A stretch of 64,000 bases of DNA from Penium margaritaceum (GCA_023375785.1 SZWC01004996.1:24828-88827); one strand, 5' to 3'. Positions 22,218 through 33,420 are shown, counted from the first letter of the stretch. The notes: a model not told the origin generated them from the letters alone. A program made the numbers and translations.

Positions 22218-23090
22218 CTAGCCGCCCCTCCCCTTTAGCACCGCTGTGGGAGTGAGGTTGATGGTGTAACTCGCCATACACACAGCTTCTGCACAGAAGC
22301 TTCGGGACAATTCTGCATCCACCAACATGGTCCGTACCATGTTCAGCAGCGTCTGGTTTGCCCTCTCCGCCACGCCATTTGACTGAGGCAAATACGGCGT
22401 AGTTTGTTCCCATTTTACACCCCGCTGCTTCATCCACCCGCTATAGCGCATGTATTCTCCGCCTTTGTCGCTGCGTAGCGCTCTAACCCTCCGGTCAGTC
22501 CGCCTATCCGCCGCGGCGACATACTCCTTCAGTCGGTCCAGGACCTCGCCTTTCCGCTTCATGAAGTACAGGAAGAGTTTTCTGCTGTAGTCATCAATGA
22601 AGGTGATGAAGTAACGCGCGCCGCTCTTTGACGCCGTCTTGAATGGTCTGCATACGTCGCTGTGCACGACCTCCAGCAGGTCCGAGGCACGATTCACGTT
22701 CTCGTTGGACGGTTTGCGCCGTGCCTTGCCCAAAATGCAAGGCTTGCACTTTTTGTGCAGTGCTGCATCTGTCGCCTCTTTCGCACCGTTGATGACGAGG
22801 CCGCGTACCAGCACGCGCTTTGCCATATCCTTCACGACTGTTGGTGAGGAATGCCACAGTTGTCGGTGCCAAAGCTCCAGATCAGCTCCCCCTCCTTTGG
22901 CCAGGTTCACGGTGCGTTCGTGCAAGTCTGCTAAATCTGTCACCACGGGGATCACCTTGGTCTCCACGATGGAGAGGCCTCCCTCGCGCTTAGCCTCCAG
23001 CACGGGCTCGCCGCCACCGTCCTTCCGCACGACTGCCCCTCTTCTCTTAAAGAGCACCTCGTACCCCTTGTTATTCAGGCGGCCGACACT
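22218..23090 (-). pseudogene. Cop-5 GAG-pre-integrase and integrase core
   Basis: The zinc-binding part shows LELWHRQLWHSSPTVVKDMA and CKPCILGKARRKP. The core has DLLEVVHSDVCRPFKTAS (first Asp), YFITFIDDYSRKLFLYFMKR, ALRSDKGGEYMRYSGWMKQR (second Asp) and PYLPQSNGVAERANQTLLNM with its Glu. It is continuous with gag upstream as one long open stretch of about 600 codons. Confidence 0.93.
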
Positions 23091-24130
23091 CAGAATATCA
23101 GCCAAGCCAGGTACGTGCTGCACGTCCTTGATGACGCGTTGCACCCGCTTCCTACCAACCACCACCTCCACGTCCACGTCTCCTTGGCCAGCCGCCGGCT
23201 CAACCTTGTCATTCGCGACCACCATGGATTTGTTGGACTTGGTGTAGTTGATGAACCCGACCTTCTCGACCTGGGTATGCTCCTCCGCTCCGGAGACAAG
23301 GCATCGCCGGTTGGCCTTCTTGAGGTAGTGGTTTTGATTGCCGTTGAGGAGCGCCTTCCTGCCTTTGGCGTCCTTGCCGCCGGCCTTTGCCTCCTCGGTG
23401 CACTCACGGGCCCAATGGCCCTCCTTGCCGAAGTTTCGACACGCACCCTTCTTTGCGCCCTTCTTGCCGCCGCCATGTCCGGCACCTCCCTTGGCCCCGC
23501 TTCCGCCACCATGCGTTTTGGTGACAAGGACCGATGAAGAAGACGAGGACTCCCCGTAGCTCCGTTGATGTGCCTCGTTGTGGATGTACTCTGCGACCGC
23601 GCCATAGGTGAGCTTGTCCTCTGCCCATCCTCCCAAGACTATGATGAGAGGGCTCCAACTGTCAAGAAGGGCCATGAGGAGGGCCATCGCCTGCAGCTGC
23701 GTGTCGATCTTCCAACCCACGTCGTTGCATTTTGAGGTGAGCAGCTCGATCTGCTGCATGGAGATGATAACATCATCTCCCTCCTCGATTCTCACTATCA
23801 GGAGTCGCTTCATTGTGAAGATTTTGTTCGCCAGCGACTTGGATGAATGGATGGCACAGAGTTTTTGCCAAGCTTCGGTTGCCAGCTTGCAGCCCTTGAA
23901 GTAGCCCCACTGTGACTTGGCTGTCCCGGACACCAGTAGCATGAGCGCATCCGTGTTCTTCTTTGCGAAGGCCTCCTTCTGCGCTTCCGTCGCCGTCACT
24001 TCGTCGAGGACTTCCGTTCCCTTCATGACCTCTACCAGCCCCTTATGCGCGAGGTGCAGCTCGAAGTGCCATCTCCATAGCCGGTAGCCACGGCCACCTG
24101 CATACTTCTAGATGGGCTGCGTCTCCTTTT
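23091..24130 (-). pseudogene. Cop-5 gag and protease region
   Basis: UBN2-type gag: LVEVMKGTEVLDEVTATEAQ, LATEAWQKLCAIHSSKSLAN, KIFTMKRLLIVRIEEGDDVI, then DKLTYGAVAEYIHNEAHQRS. The zinc-knuckle region (ACRNFGKEGHWAREC) lies near 23445-23400, and a protease-side segment ends in VQHVPGLADILSVGRLNNKG (about 23125-23060). It is homologous to Cop-4 gag. Confidence 0.88.
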
Positions 24131-24237
24131 GGACAGTCTTCAACCCCGGGACCTCAGAGCTTGACGACGATGTCGTCCCTGACGACAGTCCCGTTCGCCA
24201 TGAAAGCCGTGAGCGATGTGTAGACTGCTCAAGGCAA

Positions 24238-24251
24238 TGGGCCCAGAACCC
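24238..24251 (-). other. Cop-5 primer-binding site, half-tRNA type
   Basis: Minus-strand GGGTTCTGGGCCCA begins two bases inside the 5' LTR. It is complementary to the initiator tRNA-Met anticodon arm (TGGGCCCATAACCC) with one mismatch. Confidence 0.75.
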
Positions 24252-24253
24252 TT

Positions 24254-25237
24254 TGTCAGAAAACGACCCCCAGGTGGAGGGAGTTCCAACGTGGCCCGGA
24301 CGGGTCTATTGTGCTCACGGCTGTGTTTTGTGCAGGTTCTAAGTCTAAGCGTGAGCTTTCTTGTTGCCTCACGCTATGTTTTTGGGACTTGAAGGCATTT
24401 GTGAGATAGTCACTTTTGCGAAGGGAATAACGCTATTTTGCATTAGTTTTCTAACATAGACATGATCTGAACATTTGTAGGGCTAGTTATGAGCTCTCCA
24501 GCGTACCAAACCGTGTGTGATTCGGATAACCGTAGATCCCGCTACGTGAGTTGAAGCACAGCACCCCAAACCAGCCGCTCACTCGGCGGCGTGCACCACA
24601 TCGCCCGTCGAGGCGCCTTCACATCTAAGGACCCATCAAAACGCCATTCCGGAGACGCAGATGTCCCTACGCGTAGTGGCGGTGCCCCTTGCACCTTTGG
24701 GGTCTGTTTCAATGAGTTAATCATCGAGTTTGGTGATGGGGATGGATGTGGGTCGAAACCTGTTCGCGGACGTGCAGTCAGAATTTTGACCAAGTCCCCG
24801 AGTAACAAAATGTACTACTGAGTTCCGGACTCTGAGCCAGAAATTTGGCTGTCCCTCAGTAACAAACTGCACTACTGGCATCCGGCGGATCATTCGCCGG
24901 ACGCCTCGGTAGCCCTTCCAGAGCAAATTCTCCAGATGGACTTTTGTTACTCGGTCAGGTGGATTATCCACCTCCGGTCGAACAGCGGCCGACTCCTAGA
25001 GCCGCCGCGCACACCCCAACTTTGGAAGCCCATATCTCCCTTGTTACTTGTCCGAATCAGGCAAAACAACTTCCACCGGATCCAGAAACTTGTCAAATTT
25101 TAGGGGCAATCCTTGATTTGAGGATCCGAGCAATCTTTGAGTCGCCAGATCCGTCGACGAGGAATTTCCTCTCTCTGGCGGCTCGTCGGCGCCTCTCGGC
25201 GCCGCACTTGGGCATGCAGAGGGGCAAATCTTCAACA
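24254..25237 (-). repeat. Cop-5 5' LTR (984 bp)
   Basis: Plus-strand edges are TGTCAGAAAAC and TTCAACA, followed by the target duplication TAGAG. It matches the 3' LTR along its whole length. Confidence 0.95.
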
Positions 25238-25242
25238 TAGAG

Positions 25243-26370
25243 TGTCCTCAAAATCCAGTTCAACACGCTGTCCGTGCGTGTAGATGAGACTAAGATGCCT
25301 GCAGGGCTTGTAGTCCACGCATGCTATGTGACCTGGACAGGGTGGCTCCCTGCAGTTCTCTCCATTGTCAACAGCCTTATCCCCGAGCTGTCTGACATCT
25401 CCAGGGAGGTGAAGGCCATGGAGTTAAAGCGTCTTGCAGCTAAGCCCATCCTTGATGACGCTCCGCCAGGTATCGTTGCCCTTTTGGAGTTCACATCCCA
25501 GTGTCTTACATACTGGTGGAATGCATTGTAAAACAAACAAATCCATCGTGCAGCAGTCGCAGCTACCATCACTGCCATTCCCTCCTCTTTTTCCCCTCTA
25601 CCTCCTCTACTTGATTGTCCTCATCCTCCGCGCCAGACACCTTGCGCCTCAGTTAGAGTGGGGGAGGGGGCGTATGTGGTCAGGGAAAAGGCAAAAATGG
25701 CGGCGGATCTGGTGCCGGTGGTCACACGGGACATGGGAAAGGGAAGGGCTCTAGCAGCTCCTCATCTCCCGCATCATCCTCCACCACCGTCACGTGTTGG
25801 AACTACGTCTGTGTCGCATTTGTGATGCGGGCGCACTGGGTGCTCTCCTCCAGCATCTCTGGGAGCTTTGTCCACGCCACCACCTCTACAGCCCGAGCTG
25901 GCCGCAGTCAGTCTGCGTCCACCAATGCCGCAGCCAACAACACCGCTGTAGCGGTGTCCCCGCCACCCTACGCCTGGAGGTGGCTCCTAGGGTATGAGGG
26001 GCCCGTCTACTATGGTCCTCCTTTAGGTCCTTACTTTCCTCCTGCCTAGGCCTCTCCGATCCACCCACCTTGGTGCCCCTCCTCCAGTGTTGTCATCACT
26101 CCTCACCCATCTGAGGACGACCTTCAGTTGGACGCCACCCTCTCCCAAACTGTCGACCAGCATCATCTCCGTAATCAGGGAGGTGAGAGTGGGTATTCGG
26201 GTTCTGAGTCACTTGCGTGTGCCGCGGATGGGGCCTTGTGTGGCTCTGCATGTGGCCATGTTCAGGGGTGTCTGCCCAACAATTTTCGGTGGATTAACGA
26301 GTGGCAAGCTGTTTGCTTGCCTCATTGTCCTGTTTGTTATGTCCCTGCCTCTATTTGTTTGTCAGGTGGC
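25243..26370 (+). pseudogene. Cop-3 gag segment right of Cop-5
   Basis: The relation to Cop-11 continues at 60255 (CCAGTTCAACACGCTGTCC versus TCAATTCAACACGCTCTCC) and through TCTCCAGGGAGGTGAAGGCC and the EFTSQCLTYWWNAL block. The Gly/Lys-rich and CCHC-knuckle zone falls at about 25660-25830. The downstream Pro/Tyr-rich and 'DATLSQTVDQHHLRNQGGE' blocks (26128-26190) match DSTLSHAVHQSHLRDQGGE of Cop-11. Confidence 0.8.
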
Positions 26371-26718
26371 ATTTGGATCCTTGATTCAGGAGCTACCCAC
26401 CACATGACTTCTTCACACACCTCGTTTGTCTCACTTGGTCCTGTTGTCTTTGTTTGCTTAGTTTGCACAAGCTCTGGTGAACTCTTTCCTGTTTGGGGAG
26501 TTGGGGTCTTCCACTTTGTCGATCTTGGAGGGGGGTGGGGGGGAGGGGGCTATTCTTGCCCTATATGCTGTACGTTCCCCCTCTTGAGTTGAGTATTCTC
26601 TCTGTCACGACACTCAATGACTTGGGCATGGAATTCTCCTCTATTCATAACATTCCATTTGTTTCTCATCCCACTTCTGGCCGCCTCTTGCTGTAAGGAA
26701 TCCGTGTCATGAAATCTG
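26370..26718 (+). pseudogene. Cop-3 protease
   Basis: The active-site block GIWILDSGATHHMTSSH-like (26370-26420) is a copia aspartic protease signature, followed by TSFVSLGPV and, further on, ILSVTTLNDLGMEFSSIHN. It would cleave Gag-Pol. The region stops at the target site of the solo LTR. Confidence 0.8.
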
Positions 26719-26885
26719 CGTGGTGCAGTCCCAACTGTTGGTGTGATCCTCTCTAGTGGTTCACGTCTTTTGCTTTGGGCAAATCCGAGACTGAGTATGA
26801 GCTTTCTGGTTGCCTCACGCTATGTGAGCAGGCATTTAGAGACAGTCACTTTTGTCAAGGGAAAAACGTGATTTTTCATTGTTTT

Positions 26886-27439
26886 TTTAGAGCTGCTTTG
26901 ATTCAAAAACAACCATTTGTTCTTACATTGATGGAGAAATGAGTAAGCTACACTTGGGTTTGCACATCAGCCATGGTTACGGGTAAAGACCCTAACTGTC
27001 GAGCTCAAGCAACTAACAGCTCGAGCTCATGAGTCTCGACAAGCAAGACCCACCCGTCGGGCCGGCGAGCGGAGCTTGCCGGTGCACCAAACTTAAGCAA
27101 GGGCAAAGCCCTCGCGTGTCACGCTTAAAGGGTGGACTGCCCTGAACCAGGTCTGCACCCCAAACCACAAAAAATGTTTGTAACTAACATAGGACTGATC
27201 TAGGTTCCCGAGACAGTGTGCAATGTAATCCAAACATAAAGTAACACTAGGGGGGATGGCGGAGAGGCAATGCTGTGAGATGGAGGCGAGCACACGAGGG
27301 ACGTCGGATGGATGCCAGTGGTTGTCCGGCATGGCAACACGTTGGCGCCTCAAGGTGCATCACCTCCACTCTCTGGGTCAGCATGCCGTGCGCACTCAGG
27401 TCCACACCGGAGGGAAAGTATATTCAGTGAGGATAAACA
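26886..27439 (-). repeat. Cop-6 3' LTR
   Basis: It matches the 5' LTR over its full length (shared GAAATGAGTAAGCTACACTT, CTGCCCTGAACCA and GTAATCCAAACATAAAGTAA). The outer edge is set by the GTTTT duplication. Confidence 0.93.
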
Positions 27440-27590
27440 CGCTCCCTTGGATGTGAGTGCGGTGGGAATGCAGCCAAGGTGCCCAAGTTGGAGATGCAGT
27501 GCAGAAGATGGGAGTGCCTTAGGAAGAAAGTCGGCCAGATGAGCATCGCCACTGATTGGACAGACTTGTACGACGCCTGCTTCTACGGTT

Positions 27591-28190
27591 TCACGCACCA
27601 AATGGTGCTCCACACTGATATGCTTTGCGAGGTTGCAGCACACCATCATTTGCAGCGATGCGGCGTGCGGCTGCACTGTCGCTATGAAGTGCCACAGCAT
27701 GCGTGTGCAGCCCCAATTCCTCAAGCAGGCATGTCAGCCAGATACGTTCACATGCAACTTCACCCAGTGCCATGTACTTAGCTTCAGCCACACTACGAGC
27801 CACACATAATTGCTTAGCACTTTGTCATGACACTGCCATTCCCCACACATGAAACACATAGCCACCATGACTGAGTGCCCCACGGTCACATGCATAGTCA
27901 CCGTCATGGTACCCATCCAACAGGGGATTTGCTGAGGGTGCAAAGACCAGACCAAGCTGAGCAGTGTCCATCACATAGCGCAGCAGCTTCAGCAATGCTT
28001 TGAGATGTGTGCTGCGTGGCTGTTGACTGAACTGTGCCAGCACATTTACTACGCAGGAGATGTCAAGACACGTGGTGGAAGCAAGATATGGCAGACTACC
28101 GGTGATTTGCTTGTACAGTGTGGGGTGACAGTCCGGTCCATAATCGATGGTGTTTGCATCCAAAAGATGTGCGTACACATCAGGGCTCAT
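27591..28190 (-). pseudogene. Cop-6 RNase H
   Basis: It reads DCHPTLYKQITGSLPYLAST, LKALLKLLRYVMDTAQLGLV, YHDGDYACDRGALSHGGYVF and, after a shift, ARSVAEAKYMALGEVACERI, with the C-terminal ALHSDSAAARRIAAND block. This is the copia RNase H order. Confidence 0.85.
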
Positions 28191-28384
28191 TGGTGAGTGC
28201 TCTCATGGAAGATGCTATCCTAGATGCTGAAACTGTGTTGTTAGGTGTGCAATGAACCATCCTAAGTGCAGGGTGAGAGAGCGAGCAGTCCTGTCTCTGC
28301 TGATAGTCATTCCCAAAGACATTTGTTGCATCACCCAGGTCTGTCATGCTGTAGTGCGTGTTGAGCAACTTCTTTGTTTCTGGG

Positions 28385-28387
<3 letters not shown>

Positions 28388-28432
<45 letters not shown>

Positions 28433-28626
28433 NNNNNNNNNNNNNNNNNNNNNNNNNNNNNNNNNNNNNNNNNNNNNNNNNNNNNNNNNNNNNNNNNNNN
28501 NNNNNNNNNNNNNNNNNNNNNNNNNNNNNNNNNNNNNNNNNNNNNNNNNNNNNNNNNNNNNNNNNNNNNNNNNNNNNNNNNNNNNNNNNNNNNNNNNNNN
28601 NNNNNNNNNNNNNNNNNNNNNNNNNN

Positions 28627-28691
<65 letters not shown>
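28388..28691. repeat. (GA)n microsatellite around a scaffold gap
   Basis: GA dinucleotides fill 28388-28432 and 28627-28691 on either side of the gap. Open frames of alternating Arg/Glu or Leu/Ser across it are artefacts. Confidence 0.97.
28433..28626. other. Assembly gap, 194 N
   Basis: A run of 194 N inside the GA microsatellite. True length is unknown. Confidence 1.
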
Positions 28692-28694
<3 letters not shown>

Positions 28695-29501
28695 GACACG
28701 ATAAGCATGTCGTCCACATAGACCAATAAGGCAACTGGAAGACCATTATGCCAGCGGAGGAAGAGAGAAGGATCGTTCCGACTTTGTATGAAGCCTCCGG
28801 ATCCAAGTGCACACCAAACCTCCTTGTTCCAACAGTGCGGAGCTTGCTTGAGCCCATAGTGAGCCTTCAGAAGCAGCCACACACAGTATGCACCGTCATC
28901 AAACACTTCGGGCTGCTTGACGTACAATTCCTCCTCCAATGGGCTGTTGAGGAGGGCATTCCTTGCATCCATTTAGTGAATCTCCCAGTCTTCATGTGCC
29001 GCTACACCCAGCCGTGCTCTACTCGTGCTGTACTTCCCAACTGGGGCATAGGTCTTAGTGAAGTCCTGGCCTGGTATTTGGTGGAAGCCCTTTGCCATAA
29101 TCCTCGCCTTGTATGTTTCAATCAGTCCCGCGAAGCTCCTTTTGAGTTTGTAAACCCACTTGACATCAATGGCTTTGCGCTCAGGTGGCAAGGGTACAAG
29201 TTCGTACACACCATGCTCCAGAAGAGCATTCAGCTCAGCCACCATAGCCTTATCCTACTCCGCCGCATCAGCACGCCTCCTTGCCTTAGCAACGGTCTGT
29301 GGCTCCACAATGGTATGGTCCACATGAACTGGACCAGCTGTGTTATCAAACTTTCTGTTGTTCATATGCAGGACATTACGTGAGGAGCGTCGTACCAGTT
29401 GTGGCAACTGCGTCCTTGCATCCTTTGTGCTGTATTGAGACACTTGTGTGTGTAACCCAGGAGGCGTGTGGGGAGCACTGTAGTCTGTACTCAGTAGGTG
29501 C

Positions 29502-29585
29502 GTGTCAGTAGATCTGTGGAGTTGTTTTTATTAAGTCGCTTTGCAAAGCGACTTAATAAAAACAACTGTGTCAGTAGATCTGTGG
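29502..29585. repeat. 48-bp perfect palindrome between 18-bp direct repeats
   Basis: 29520-29567 is a perfect palindrome (24-bp arms, no spacer, centre GCTTTGCAAAGC). It is bordered on both sides by GTGTCAGTAGATCTGTGG (29502-29519 and 29568-29585). It lies in Cop-6 between the integrase end and the RT. Confidence 0.95.
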
Positions 29586-29639
29586 GCACAGGTGATGCAC
29601 TTTCAGTATTCCCTTGATGCTTGGGGGTCCTAGTGGGCA

Positions 29640-30560
29640 CTGTGGGTGTGAGGGACAAACATAGGCATGCTCACATAGTCTGGACACTGTTCAAGGATGG
29701 TAATGTGCAGGAAATTCCGCAGAGTGCGGAACTGTTTGTAGGGAATATGCTCCAGAAAGAAGGCATCACTGCTTTCAAGAAAACTGTGGTTGATGGTATC
29801 CCAGAATCGCCATGCTTTGGACACATGGGAGACCCCTACAAAGACGGACCATCGACCTCCTGGGCTGAGTTTGTGGTCTCTTTGAGGCTGTGCAAACCAC
29901 ATGCAGGCCATGGTGCCCCACACTCTTGCTGGTCGCAAGTCTGCCTTTTCTTTGAACCACCGCTCCCATGGTGTGACCGACTTGGGCAGAGGCCCTTATG
30001 GCACCCTGTTCCATACCCAAGTCACGTACTTGAATGATTCTTCCCAGAAACCAAAGGACAAACCTGATTCACCCAGCAGAGTGCGTAATTCATCACCAAG
30101 GGTTCTGTGCCACCTTTCAGCCACACTGTTTTGCTGTGGTGCGGTTGTTTGGTGCTCAATACCTTTGACTTTCAGTTCGGCTTTTAAGGTACCCTTAGAC
30201 TCTCCTCCTCTATCCGTGCGTAGTCTCAACAGCTTGCAGCCAGTCTGATGCTCAGCAAGAGGTATCCACTCTGCAATGGCTCGTTGAGCGTCTACTTTTG
30301 ACTTCATGCCCAATGGAAGCGGCTGAAATCATCTGTCAGGGTGAGAATGTACTGTGACCCATACTTAATAGAGGGCACGGGCATTGGCCCTGTTAGATCT
30401 GTATGAACCAGTTCAAGGGGTGCCTTGTATACCTTCTTTGACCTGGGGAAGGTCTGTCTGTGAGATTTACCTTCCTGACAGTCGAGACATGGATCTGCAC
30501 TTAGACCATAAGGGCAGTCTGTGGGCGTGAGACCATGTGCTGCTGTGTGTTTGATCATGT
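29640..30560 (-). pseudogene. Cop-6 integrase
   Basis: It reads YGLSADPCLDCQEGKSHRQT, then APLELVHTDLTGPMPVPSIK and YGSQYILTLTDDFSRFHWA (first Asp region), KLLRLRTDRGGESKGTLKAE (second Asp), HQTTAPQQNSVAERWHRTLG (Glu) and a post-core part near 29940-29650 (FVGVSHVSKAWRFWD). This is the standard copia integrase order. Confidence 0.9.
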
Positions 30561-30619
30561 CAGTGACTCAGTCAGTGTCATCGGTGGCAGTAATGACATG
30601 TGTCTGTGGTCTATGTTAC

Positions 30620-31000
30620 TGCGTTTGCATCATTGGAAAGAGAGTGAGTTGGTAAAGCATGTCCTCAAGCAACAGGCCATCTGCCAACAGTGCACCAACA
30701 GCATCAAAAGCATGCAGCGTTGCTTCTGTATGTGGGTGGACATGTCTGCTTGATGATCCACCTCACCCCCAGACAGCAAGTTCACTTTCAACTGGGGAAC
30801 GTACAAAACACCAGTCAGCCATTGCACCCCACCAGGTCCTCGCAACGCCACTTTGCCCACACCCTCAACCTCCAGCACCTCCCTGGACCCTGTTATCATA
30901 CACTCGACATTATGCGCAGCATACAACGACACAAACAGCTATCGATGTGGTGACATGTGATGCGACACAGCAGAATCAAACAACCATTCATGCATTGGGA
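30620..31000 (-). pseudogene. Cop-6 protease region
   Basis: A WLFDSAVSHHMS-like block near 30985-30950 occupies the protease active-site position. It is followed by LEVEGVGKVALRGPGGVQWL and GVLYVPQLKVNLLSGGEV, the usual copia sequence between the protease and GAG-pre-integrase. Confidence 0.75.
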
Positions 31001-31034
31001 GTGTGTGCAGTGTGGTGACATGAATGTGCGCCAG

Positions 31035-32407
31035 TCACTGACCTGACAACTGTGGCATGGTCATTGAATTTGGGGAATGCAGTTCCATGGGTGCCATCCA
31101 CCTAACCACGGGTGCTCCTGCTATAGGTTGCTGCAGCTTGGCCATTTCCGCATAGATACGCTGAGCCCGTGCGGGCGCAAGGACTGGGGCGGTTGCATTT
31201 GGTGGAACGTAGAAGGGGCCCTGGTACATTTGGATTGGCCCCTGATAGAGCAGAGGGCCCGCCGGCGGCTGCATCGAGGTGGTGCATAGGTGACGCCGCC
31301 AAAGGGTCAAGTGCCTCGAGGTCCTATGGCCGTCGGCGTAGACCATGCTGATGGCTGCAGATGGTAGCCAAGTTGCCCAAAGATTGCCGGAGGAGTGAAC
31401 CTCTGCTGCGACTACTGCTACTGTGGTATCATGATACGTTGGAGGTTAGGGCATGGACGCCAGAAGTGGCCATGTTTGCCGCAATAGTTGTAGGTGCGCT
31501 CTGCACCACCCCCCTGGCCACTTCCCCGTCCTCCGCCTGATCCTCTATGACTCCAACCTCCTCTGCCTCTGCCTCCTCCCTGTCCAGATCCAGTAGAAGC
31601 ACCTGGGAAGGACTGATGGACAAAGGCGCTAGCTGCCACAGTGTTGGTCTCTCACTCCTTTTCACGAATTATGTCCTCATAGTGTCGCAGTTCCTCAAAC
31701 ACCTCAACAAGGTCTATGTTCTCAAAATCCGTCACACCGAGGCGTCGCAAGAGCCCTGGCCAAAACTCTTTGTATGGGTCTCCAAGATGCAGCAAAACGG
31801 GGTCCAGCCATTTGAGCACTGAGCAGGATGCTCCAAGCCCGATGATGCGGCAACGAAGTTCCATCGCCGCATCCCAGTACTCTGCTATTGGCGCCCCCAG
31901 CTTGAGGTACAGGCATCAAAGTCTGCCGCGTATTGAGATCACTAGTGCCATTCCCTGTTCCCCATGGCACGTAGCGAGGTGTTGCAATGTCTCATAGGGA
32001 GGTGGAGCACCACTACGAGGATCTGCTGCGTCCTCCCCTTTGCCGCTGAAGCGAAAGTGACGAACGGCATACAATTGTTCGTCGGGCAGGGCTCAAACTA
32101 GGACATTGAAATCCTGCAGCAAGATGGGATCCTCAGTTGTGTCAGTGGACGGGAAAAGATACAACTCCTCTAGCCCGTGCTCCGCTGCCCACGCCAGAAA
32201 GACGTCCTTCCATGCTAGGAAGTCTTGCGTGTCCAAGGTGGACAGCGTTAGGTCCTTCTGGGACATGACCCTGCTGAGGTCTTCCCACTTCACTATGATA
32301 CCACCGGCTGCCCCACTAGTGCTGGCACCGGTGCCAGCACCAATGCCAGTGGGACCGCCACTGCCTCCAGCATTGGCCCCACCTGGTGCTGATGCCGCTT
32401 GGCTCAT
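31035..32407 (-). pseudogene. Cop-6 gag
   Basis: It starts MSQAASAPGGANAGGSGG with a Gly/Ala-rich N-terminus, then LSTLDTQDFLAWKDVFLAWA. The middle reads LLHLGDPYKEFWPGLLRRLG and VFEELRHYEDIIREKE. A Gly/Arg-rich stretch (RGRGGWSHRGSGGGRGSG) precedes a zinc-knuckle-like segment GKHGHFWRPCP near 31470-31450. The C-terminal part (31340-31035) is Pro/Ala-rich. Confidence 0.8.
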
Positions 32408-32854
32408 GGCTTATGTGGGTCAAGAGGGTCCCAGGTCCTGGATAACCTCGTTGCGGCCGAACAAAATTTTGGCAGCAATTTTCCAGGCCCACTTTGCACT
32501 TGTCTTGAGCCTTTTGCTCGTAAATTCTGCCTTGTCTTGACCTAGTGACGTTGCTCAGGCCTCCTTGGACCTGCACATCAAGTTTTGTGGGCCAAGGGAC
32601 CCTGCCTCCACCTCAAGGAGTGGATGTGGCACCTCGGCTCTCCCTCCCACATCGTTCCCACTCTTGTGGGCTTCCCCTTGCCTCTTGCTGCCTCTACTGT
32701 CCGCACACGGCCTCAGGGGAGGGCTTTGACGGCCGCTAGTGGCAAGCGCGGCTTGCCTTAATGACGGCCACACGGATCTAGTTCCACGCGTGGCTCGGCC
32801 GCCACCTTTCCTGCTCCACGCCACCCCTTTGCATGCTTTGTCGGCCCAAGAAGT

Positions 32855-32867
32855 GGCTCTGATACCA
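32855..32867 (-). other. Cop-6 primer-binding site, tRNA-Met 3' end
   Basis: Minus-strand TGGTATCAGAGCC directly abuts the 5' LTR. It is complementary to the 3' end of plant initiator tRNA-Met (GCTCTGATACCA). Confidence 0.9.
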
Positions 32868-33420
32868 TGAGGGAGCTGCTACAATTCAAATGCAACCATT
32901 TGTGCTTAGTCAATTGGAGAAATGAGTAAGCTACACTTGGGTTTGCACATCAGCCATGGTTACGGGTAAAAACCTTAAGTGTCAAGCTCGAGCAACTAAC
33001 AGCTCGCGCGGGTAGTCTTTAGAAGCGAGACCAACCCGTCGGGCCGGTGAGCGGAGCTTGCTGGTGCACCAAACTCGTGTGAGGGCAAAGCCATCGTGTG
33101 TCACCCTTAAGGGGCGGACTGCCCTGAACCAAGTCTGCACCCCAAACTACAAACAATGTTTCTGACTAACATCGGACTGATCCAGGTTCCCGAGACAGTG
33201 TCCAATGTAATCCAAACATAAAGTAACACTAGGGGGGATGGCAAAGAGGGAATTCTATGAGAGGGAGATGAGCACACGAGGGACACCTGATGGATGCCAG
33301 TGGTTGTCCAACATGGCAAAACGCCGGCGGCTCAAGATGCGTCACCTCCACTCTCTGGGTCAGAATGCCCTGCTCACTGAGGTCCACACCGGAGGGAAAT
33401 ACATATAGAGAGAATTAACA
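32868..33420 (-). repeat. Cop-6 5' LTR (553 bp)
   Basis: The plus-strand start TGAGGGAGCTGC follows the primer-binding site; the end is ...GAATTAACA, followed by GTTTT. It matches 26886-27439. Confidence 0.93.

Larger units (their letters stand above)
18554..25237 (-). mobile_element. Cop-5: Ty1/copia element, complete layout, inserted in Cop-3
   Basis: Two LTRs (18554-19540 and 24254-25237) flank a 4.7-kb internal region coding on the minus strand in the order gag, protease, integrase, RT, RNase H. The 5-bp target duplication TAGAG is present at 18549-18553 and 25238-25242. Polypurine tract (AAGAGGGAGAA, 19541-19551 reversed) and primer-binding site are both in place. The LTRs agree at roughly 90 percent by eye, so the insertion is moderately old. 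The coding region looks nearly whole, with several breaks. It lies in the gag region of Cop-3. Confidence 0.95.
28331..29245 (-). pseudogene. Cop-6 reverse transcriptase
   Basis: ALLEHGVYELVPLPPERKAI, DVKWVYKLKRSFAGLIETYK, FTKTYAPVGKYSTSRARLGV, then LNSPLEEELYVKQPEVFDDG, HYGLKQAPHCWNKEVWCALG and the catalytic VYVDDMLIVS region ending at about 28697. A GA microsatellite and gap interrupt the domain directly after the catalytic block. TKKLLNTHYSMTDLGDATNV resumes on the far side. Confidence 0.88.
26886..33420 (-). mobile_element. Cop-6: Ty1/copia element, complete layout, inside the solo LTR
   Basis: LTRs of about 554 bp (26886-27439 and 32868-33420) flank a minus-strand gag-protease-integrase-RT-RNase H region. 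The target duplication GTTTT is at 26881-26885 and 33421-33425. The primer-binding site is the conventional tRNA-Met 3'-end type, and a purine-rich tract (CCAAGGGAGCG) borders the 3' LTR. The LTRs agree at roughly 85 percent by eye. The coding region is broken about ten times or more and also holds a GA microsatellite with a scaffold gap and a palindromic insertion. Confidence 0.93.

Noticed and set aside
22639-23537. Long plus-strand frames opposite Cop-5 gag and integrase
   Set aside because: The minus-strand frame carries all the conserved motifs; these are antisense shadows.
28180-28972. Proteins spanning the N gap with alternating Leu-Ser or Arg-Glu
   Set aside because: They are translations of the GA microsatellite and unknown bases.
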